From an uncultured Porphyromonadaceae bacterium (GTDB taxonomy: Bacteria; Bacteroidota; Bacteroidia; Bacteroidales; Paludibacteraceae): a stretch of 10,504 nucleotides of DNA. The stretch covers positions 1 to 10,504 of the forward strand of contig CALEJM010000144.1 in assembly GCA_937898265.1 (NCBI GenBank). The letters are read 5' to 3'. Made by a program: the position numbers and the translations under genes. Below, piece by piece: positions 5,817-10,504 of this stretch. Each line of letters begins with the position of its first letter. Within the stretch, counting starts at the first letter, position 1. The notes under the pieces are model-generated. The model had not been told where the DNA came from and ran no database searches. It worked only from the letters and a program-made list of their open reading frames with translations.

Positions 5817-7078
5817 TTTCTGACGAGACCAAACAACGCATCAAAGAAACAGCCCGCATTGAAGAAGTGATAGGCGAAGTTGTGCAACTCAAGCGCAACG
5901 GCAGCTCCTTCAAAGGCTTGTGTCCGTTTCATAACGAACGCACCCCATCGTTTCACGTCACTCCGTCTAAAGGATTTTTCAAATGCTTTGGCTGTGGCGT
6001 GTCGGGCGATGTCATCACCTTTGTCATGAAAAACAAAGGACTGAGTTTCGTAGATGCCTTGGTTTGGCTGGCGCAGAAATACAATATTCCCGTAGAGGAG
6101 AGAGAAAGAACCGAAGAAGATATCGAAAGGCAGAAACGTCGCGAAGCTGCTGTGCAGATTATGCAGTGGGCCACGAAATGGTTTGAGACGCAACTGCTTG
6201 AGACCGACGACTCGTTGGCAAAATCTTTTCTCCTCAACGACTTAGGCATGACCGAAAACCAGATGGCTGACTACCATCTTGGTTTTTGGCCTATGTCTGA
6301 AAACCACGATCTCTTCCTGACAGCACTGAAGGCAGAGGGATATGACCTCCAGTTGGTTCAAGAGCTGGGACTGATAACGAAAGAAGACGACATGCTTCGC
6401 GATGCCTATCCCGGATGTGTTCTCTTCCCCTTGCGTAACAATGCCCACAACACCATCACGCTTCTCCCCATGCGTCTGGACGAAAACCATACCATGGAGA
6501 AGATGCCAGCCTCGATACTCTACAAACCGCTCTCCGACTTCTTTGGCTACTACGAACTTGATAGACAACGACTCACGAGGTCGCATGTGATGGTTCGTTC
6601 CGTAGAGGAGTTGCTCCGAGTGCGACAAGTAGGATTGGACGAGAAGGAATATCACGTGGTGGCCACTGCTGGTCAGAGCATCAACGACCACTTCCTTCGT
6701 CGCCACGCCCACGAAGACGACCGCTTCATCCTCTTCTATCCGGAGAGCGATATCGACTCCTTGCTGACCGACTTGACCGCACTCCTGGCTGCCAAGCTGA
6801 TTGTTAAAGTGGTGTTCCCTCCTTCAGGAACCGTGTTGGAATACCTGCGCAACACTACTGCCGACGAAGTGAAAGCATACGTTGAGGAGAATCAGATGTC
6901 GTTTATCGATGCGATTATCCAACACTACGACGGACAAAGTGCCGAAGAGATTTTGGAACACATCGTGCCGCTGCTGAACGTGGTGACCGACAAAAAGAGC
7001 ATGTATGTACACAAGCTCTCAATGAAATTGGAACTCTCCAAAGACGCCATTAACTCACGACTCAAAGCCAACGGATGA
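5813..7078 (+). CDS. DnaG-like protein with canonical zinc finger and inactivated TOPRIM centre
   Basis: 421 residues laid out like the first two domains of bacterial primase DnaG. The N-terminal zinc-binding domain is canonical: Cys37-x2-His40 and Cys58-x2-Cys61, with the usual NERTPSFHVTPSKGFFKCFG loop. A diverged RNA-polymerase domain follows (RDAYPGCVLFPLRNN, then FFGYYELDR in place of LYGLYQAK). The TOPRIM fold is still recognisable, but its metal-binding residues are gone. At the catalytic Glu there is Arg262 (VMVRSVEEL instead of VEGxxD), and at Asp-Gly-Asp there is Pro310-Glu311-Ser312 (FILFYPESD). The conserved KYxN is missing and an active-centre Arg is replaced by Cys202. It ends after the segment YVHKLSMKLELSKDAINSRL, so there is no helicase-binding C-terminal domain. 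Catalysis of primer synthesis is therefore unlikely. The frame is intact and codon use matches its neighbour, so it is not decaying. The start overlaps the upstream stop and its own stop overlaps the next ATG (ATGA). A role as partner or regulator of the next gene's primase is my inference. Confidence 0.88.
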   Translation: MISDETKQRIKETARIEEVIGEVVQLKRNGSSFKGLCPFHNERTPSFHVTPSKGFFKCFGCGVSGDVITFVMKNKGLSFVDALVWLAQKYNIPVEERERTEEDIERQKRREAAVQIMQWATKWFETQLLETDDSLAKSFLLNDLGMTENQMADYHLGFWPMSENHDLFLTALKAEGYDLQLVQELGLITKEDDMLRDAYPGCVLFPLRNNAHNTITLLPMRLDENHTMEKMPASILYKPLSDFFGYYELDRQRLTRSHVMVRSVEELLRVRQVGLDEKEYHVVATAGQSINDHFLRRHAHEDDRFILFYPESDIDSLLTDLTALLAAKLIVKVVFPPSGTVLEYLRNTTADEVKAYVEENQMSFIDAIIQHYDGQSAEEILEHIVPLLNVVTDKKSMYVHKLSMKLELSKDAINSRLKANG

Positions 7079-9267
7079 CCAACGAAGAAATCATAGAATA
7101 TGTCCTTGAACACGTCGACATCGTAGCCGTCGTTTCGCAGTTTGTCTGTCTGAAACCTGCGGGCAACGACTATGTCGGGACGTGTCCGTTCCACGTAGGT
7201 CCCGGAGATTTTTTGGTAGTGTCGCCTCAACGGCAGATGTATCATTGCTCCAAATGCGGCTGTCGTGGCGGCGTGACGGAGTTTCTAATGCAAGTGCTCC
7301 ATCTCTCCTACAACGAGACTATCGCTTGGCTGGGGTTGCACTTCAACTTGACAGAGGTCGACTTCCGTCAGGTGCTTGACGAAAAAGACTGCAACTTCAC
7401 CCTCTTTGAGGCCAACCGCGCCGCTGAGCAATACTTTATCCGCACACTGCGCGAGACAGAAGAGGGAGAAAGTGTAGGTATGTCGTATTACGACGAAAAA
7501 CGTCACTTTACCGACGACATCATCCGCTCCTTTGGCTTGGGTTACGACATCGACACCCCTGCCAATGGTTTCTATCAGTCGCTTGAGCCCAATCGCTTTT
7601 CCGACGAACTGCTCATCCGCTCGTTTTTGATGTATTCCAAAAACAACGTCGGTCCGTTCCACGGTCGCGTGGTCTTCCCAGTATATAATGTGGCAGGTGA
7701 CGTCATTGCCTTTTCCGCCCGCACCTTAAAAAGTAAGGAGGAAGCCAAGGAAGGAACCTATAGAAAATATGTCAACACAGGCTATCCGGAGGTGACCGAA
7801 GGATTTGCTCCCGCAGTTTATATCAAGGGCGACAACCTGTTTGGATTATATCAGGCAAAGGAATCTATCATTGCCAACAACTTCTGTGTTCTTGTTGAAG
7901 GCAATGCCGACGCAGTGTCGTTGCATTGTCATGGCATCACCAACTGTATTGCCTCTTTGGGAACGGCGTTGACACCCAATCAGGTGCAGTTGATTCGTCG
8001 GTTTACCAACAATGTCATCTTGATGTACGATGGCGATAGTGCGGGTAGAAATGCGATGCAGAAAGCCATCAAACTCCTGATTGAAGGTGGTATGCATGTA
8101 GAAGCAGTCTTGCTGCCCGAGGGAGAAGATCCCGACAGTTTCTGTCAAGGCAAATCCAACGAAGAGTTGTTGGACTACTTCGCTGCCAATACCTCCAACA
8201 TCGTCGACGTCATCTATAAGTTCAACGAAGAGAGGATGAACGAAGACGACGAAGAGTTCTTCTCTGTGCTACAGAATATAGAACTGATGATAGCGTCGGT
8301 TGAAGATATCGCCTGGCGCGACCAATTGGCTCAAGCTTGCATAGGCATCGCTTTGAAGATTGGTATTCAACCTATAGAGGTGCGAACATCTATATCCGAC
8401 TTCTCAAAGCAACGATTGAAAAAAACATCCCTGCAGCAGATAGAAAACCTTGACCCACAACCTTCGAAAGAAGTGATTGCGGGCAAGACACTCTCCACGC
8501 TTCGTCCGCTGACCGCTATGGAGACCAATCTGCTGAGAGTGTTGACATGGAATTTTCATATCCCGATTTTCTCTGACGGCGAAAGAGAGGTGAGTGTTCA
8601 TGAGTTTCTGTTGAACAACCTCGACGCCTGCGAAAAAGAATTGAACAACTTCGTGGTGGCTGTCGACCAAGAGATGGCTACGCTCACGGAGCAGATGACG
8701 GAGATGGAGCAGTCGGAGGATGTCGACCCTTCGGAGTTGTCTAAACAACAGAAGGAAATGAAAAGCAAACTTCAAGTGCTTTCGCAAATAAAAGCGGTTT
8801 ATGAGAGTTGTCTTTTCAAAACCGATAGCTGCTTCGGCATGATGATTGACATCATGAAACAAAGAGGGGAGCGGAACGAAAACATCGTGACTCTCCTTGC
8901 CAATCATCCCGACAAAGCGGTGAGAGACGTGGTCTATTCGCTCTGTCAGAACGACGGGGTGGTCAGCGCCTTCTTTACGAAAAACAGAACCCTGCCTGAA
9001 AATATCAGCGAAGACTTCCGTCAGCGACTGATTGAGAAAGAGAAGCAAAGAAAGGCCGAAAATCACAACTCCGACCTCCAGCAAGAGGTGACAACGGTGT
9101 TGTATGAGTTTATGAAATCTATCTACGACTCACAGTTGGAGCAGCTTCAGAAAATGATTACGAAATATCGACTGAAAAATCGTGATTTGCGTCGCATCAT
9201 TCAAGAGCATCATGTGAAAGTGAACAATACCCGCATCGGTCTGGTAAACACCGTCAGCACCCTTTAA
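7075..9267 (+). CDS. dnaG: DNA primase DnaG, intact catalytic centre, long C-terminal extension
   Basis: 730 residues; primase makes short RNA primers for DNA replication and is recruited by the DnaB helicase. The zinc ligands Cys37, His40, Cys58 and Cys61 are present, but the loop between them (VGPGDFLVVSPQ) departs from the usual TPSF-type sequence. The polymerase domain has GRVVFPVYNVAGDVIAFSAR (Arg198, Arg216), KYVN (231-234) and NLFGLYQAK. The TOPRIM residues Glu275 (LVEGNADAV) and Asp319/Asp321 (YDGDSAGRNA) are intact, with ASLGTALTPNQV between them. From about residue 480 the C-terminal region should bind the helicase (ETNLLRVLTWNFHIPI). It includes charged helical stretches at roughly 525-580 and 660-715 that look like coiled coils, making the protein somewhat longer than the DnaG proteins I know. 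Start chosen because ATG 7075 overlaps the previous stop. This is probably the catalytic primase; whether it is the only one in the genome cannot be seen here. Confidence 0.93.
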   Translation: MTNEEIIEYVLEHVDIVAVVSQFVCLKPAGNDYVGTCPFHVGPGDFLVVSPQRQMYHCSKCGCRGGVTEFLMQVLHLSYNETIAWLGLHFNLTEVDFRQVLDEKDCNFTLFEANRAAEQYFIRTLRETEEGESVGMSYYDEKRHFTDDIIRSFGLGYDIDTPANGFYQSLEPNRFSDELLIRSFLMYSKNNVGPFHGRVVFPVYNVAGDVIAFSARTLKSKEEAKEGTYRKYVNTGYPEVTEGFAPAVYIKGDNLFGLYQAKESIIANNFCVLVEGNADAVSLHCHGITNCIASLGTALTPNQVQLIRRFTNNVILMYDGDSAGRNAMQKAIKLLIEGGMHVEAVLLPEGEDPDSFCQGKSNEELLDYFAANTSNIVDVIYKFNEERMNEDDEEFFSVLQNIELMIASVEDIAWRDQLAQACIGIALKIGIQPIEVRTSISDFSKQRLKKTSLQQIENLDPQPSKEVIAGKTLSTLRPLTAMETNLLRVLTWNFHIPIFSDGEREVSVHEFLLNNLDACEKELNNFVVAVDQEMATLTEQMTEMEQSEDVDPSELSKQQKEMKSKLQVLSQIKAVYESCLFKTDSCFGMMIDIMKQRGERNENIVTLLANHPDKAVRDVVYSLCQNDGVVSAFFTKNRTLPENISEDFRQRLIEKEKQRKAENHNSDLQQEVTTVLYEFMKSIYDSQLEQLQKMITKYRLKNRDLRRIIQEHHVKVNNTRIGLVNTVSTL

Positions 9268-9279
9268 CAACAAAGAAAA

Positions 9280-9307
9280 GACCGCACAGAAAACACTCTG
9301 TACGGTC
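9280..9307 (-). terminator. Hairpin terminator between convergent genes
   Basis: GACCGCACAGA and TCTGTACGGTC pair over 11 positions with one mismatch around AAACAC. Read on the minus strand, the hairpin is followed by TTTTCTTTG, so it terminates the minus-strand DUF3108-like gene. It starts 13 bases after the dnaG stop and may also slow plus-strand transcription, though no T-run follows on that side. Confidence 0.75.
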
Positions 9308-9343
9308 CCTTGGATTAGTGAAATATGTAGTTAATTACTGAAT

Positions 9344-10060
9344 CTATTCCTGGAGTTCAACCTTAAAAGAACCCACCTTGAAATTGACCTTGATTTGAAC
9401 GGGCTTGCGCTCCTTGTCGTCTGAAATCCAGATGATGAAAGGTGCCTTCTTTTCAAACATCTCCACCTCGCTGAGCACAGGAGCAAACTTGTGGCATCTG
9501 TAGATTTTGCCATTCAGTTTGACCTCTTCAACACCTTGGTAGAAAACGCGGATCTTGCGAATCTCCTCCTCGTAGTAGATAGGAATGTCGGTGTAGCGTC
9601 CGACGGTCATCTTGTTGTAGTCCATGCAACGCAAAGCATAGACCGCAGAGATGAGGTCGTGGTAGCGTCCGTCTACCTCATAAACCCCTTTGAGGTTGCT
9701 CTCTACCTTGTTGTCGTAGTAGTCGACCTGTTCCCATCTTACATATTTACCCTCGTGCGCATCGCGAATGAAGCGAACGGGGAGACCGTCTTTGGTGCGG
9801 AGCTCGCTCTCGAAGATATCGTGGAGGTGATAGATGTTGTCCACCAAACCAGTGGTATACATGTCAACCTTCACATGTATTGTCGGCTCACTCTTAACGC
9901 CCGATTTGTTGGCCTTCAACTTCACCTCACCGCCAGTGATGAGACCGTAGCGGATGCGATAGGTGAATGATTCGCCACCGAAATCGGCAGTCTTGATGGC
10001 AAACAGCGGGAGGTATAGCGTCAGAAAAACTATTGTGAAGATTGTTCTTGCCTTATTCAT
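9344..10060 (-). CDS. Exported DUF3108-like protein
   Basis: I read this as a 238-residue protein starting at MNKARTIFTIVFLTLYLPLF. This is a signal peptide: basic Asn-Lys-Ala-Arg, then a hydrophobic core, ending near PLFA. An upstream in-frame ATG at 10121-10123 would add 21 polar residues before the signal peptide, so 10060 is the better start. The mature part begins FGGESFTYRIRYGLITGGEV, typical of DUF3108, a beta-rich periplasmic family seen throughout Bacteroidota. It contains YHLHDIFESEL, then YDLISAVYALR-like sequence (YHDLISAVYALRCMDY) and a C-terminal IIWISDDKERKPVQI strand pattern. The molecular function is unknown; a role at the cell envelope is inferred from export. The stop is TAG, with an in-frame TAA two codons later. 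The gene converges with dnaG and is divergent from the gene at 10319. Confidence 0.85.
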   Translation of the reverse strand: MNKARTIFTIVFLTLYLPLFAIKTADFGGESFTYRIRYGLITGGEVKLKANKSGVKSEPTIHVKVDMYTTGLVDNIYHLHDIFESELRTKDGLPVRFIRDAHEGKYVRWEQVDYYDNKVESNLKGVYEVDGRYHDLISAVYALRCMDYNKMTVGRYTDIPIYYEEEIRKIRVFYQGVEEVKLNGKIYRCHKFAPVLSEVEMFEKKAPFIIWISDDKERKPVQIKVNFKVGSFKVELQE

Positions 10061-10151
10061 CGTCTTTGTCGTTTGAGTTGCTTTAATGACATAGATGCCA
10101 AGAACGTCCCGAAGTTTAATCAACCCTTTTATTTGCCTTATTTTCTTAGCC

Positions 10152-10167
10152 TTTTCAACCTTGAAAA
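10152..10167. promoter_or_regulatory. Perfect 16-bp inverted repeat in the divergent intergenic region
   Basis: TTTTCAA-CC-TTGAAAA is a perfect dyad lying 91 bases before the DUF3108 start and about 150 bases before the gene at 10319. The position between divergent genes and the symmetry fit a dimeric regulator's operator. The sequence is AT-rich, so chance is not excluded. Confidence 0.4.
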
Positions 10168-10263
10168 AGCATCGTAGTCTAAAGATTTGGTTTTGTTTGA
10201 AAATTGCAGCATTATTTAGGCAAGAAGAGACCTCTTGATGACTGAATTCTCAAAAGAAAATTG

Positions 10264-10271
10264 TAAGTTTG
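10264..10271 (+). promoter_or_regulatory. Possible -7 element for the gene at 10319
   Basis: TAAGTTTG matches the Bacteroidota -7 consensus TAnnTTTG and would give a leader of about 45 bases. The -33 position 19 bases upstream holds only ACTG, a poor match to TTTG. A second possibility is TTTG at 10275-10278 with TAAGGTTG at 10297-10304 (18-base spacer, one mismatch), but that leaves a very short leader. Confidence 0.35.
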
Positions 10272-10318
10272 CACTTTGTAAATTCGCCTTATTGTGTAAG
10301 GTTGAAAATAGAAACAAG

Positions 10319-10504
10319 ATGTTGACTCATAGACAAATAAAAAGAATCGTGCTGATGATTCTCTTTGCGATTGCTCCTCTCCTTTTGGGAGAGTGGGGCG
10401 GTATGGCTATGGGTCAAACCAAACAAATCAAGGCTCAGAGCGCTGCAACAAACTATGGCGCAAGGGTGGATACCACCAATGCAAAGCGTGTAAACACCTC
10501 TGGC
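10319..10504 (+). CDS. Start of an exported protein of unknown family (3' cut by window)
   Basis: The ATG at 10319 opens a frame that runs to the window end without a stop (62 codons). The N-terminus MLTHRQIKRIVLMILFAIAP followed by LLLGEWGGMAMGQ is a signal-peptide-like sequence: Arg/Lys-rich start and a hydrophobic core. Polar, Thr/Asn-rich sequence follows (AQSAATNYGARVDTTNAKRV). I do not recognise the family from this short piece. Export to the periplasm or outer membrane is the only inference. It is divergent from the DUF3108-like gene and shares its upstream region with it. Confidence 0.65.
   Translation, partial: MLTHRQIKRIVLMILFAIAPLLLGEWGGMAMGQTKQIKAQSAATNYGARVDTTNAKRVNTSG

Noticed and set aside
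8404..9084. Minus-strand frame of 226 codons
   Set aside because: It is antisense to the C-terminal region of dnaG, Leu/Phe/His-rich, and matches no family; a shadow frame.
4779..9346. TAG reassigned as a sense codon in this genome
   Set aside because: The DUF3108-like gene ends in TAG at a natural protein end, and one internal TAG in one gene is better explained by a point change. The in-frame TAA two codons after the DUF3108 stop means this window alone cannot formally exclude recoding.
10377..10393. CTCTCC/GGAGAG hairpin near the 5' end of the last gene
   Set aside because: A six-base stem within the signal-peptide codons; most likely chance.

Overview
The window looks like a contig from a Bacteroidota genome, probably a Prevotella-like gut or rumen Bacteroidales. 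Support for this: genes lack Shine-Dalgarno sequences; there is a perfect Bacteroidota promoter (TTTG-N19-TATCTTTG); the isocitrate dehydrogenase is eukaryote-like; a secreted DUF3108-type protein is present; and the intergenic repeats have a 'CTCGGTTTGCACTATCTTT' style that I recall from that group. The first ~1.67 kb does not fit. It is a mosaic of an hppA fragment with different, GC-richer codon use, an antisense fragment of a coiled-coil protein, and then the tail of an aconitase-like gene. The joins look like assembly or rearrangement chimeras.

Layout. 2-1336: membrane pyrophosphatase (hppA), cut by the window start and truncated at 1336. About 1322-1672, minus strand: internal piece of a coiled-coil protein. 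1652-1804: C-terminal end of a probable aconitase, followed by a hairpin and icd (1874-3085) with a strong terminator. 3152-3992: a gene-free stretch of about 840 bp holding a four-copy 42-bp tandem repeat and an array of ~82-bp palindromic units. The last partial unit of the array supplies the promoter of the next operon. 3993-9267: one tightly coupled operon, consisting of a long-chain acyl-CoA synthetase broken by an in-frame TAG, then two DnaG-type primase genes in tandem, each start overlapping the previous stop (ATGA). 9344-10060, minus strand: exported DUF3108-like protein, ending at a hairpin terminator. 10319-end: start of an exported protein, divergent from the DUF3108 gene.

The most interesting element is the primase pair. 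The first protein has a textbook DnaG zinc finger, but its TOPRIM acidic residues are replaced (Glu to Arg, Asp-x-Asp to Pro-x-Ser) and it has no helicase-binding tail. The second has an intact TOPRIM centre and a long C-terminal extension, but a divergent zinc-finger loop. Primase zinc-binding domains are known to act in trans on another molecule's polymerase domain, so the two may form a split, complementary primase. The icd and aconitase pieces belong to the oxidative arm of the citrate cycle; the acyl-CoA synthetase activates fatty acids.
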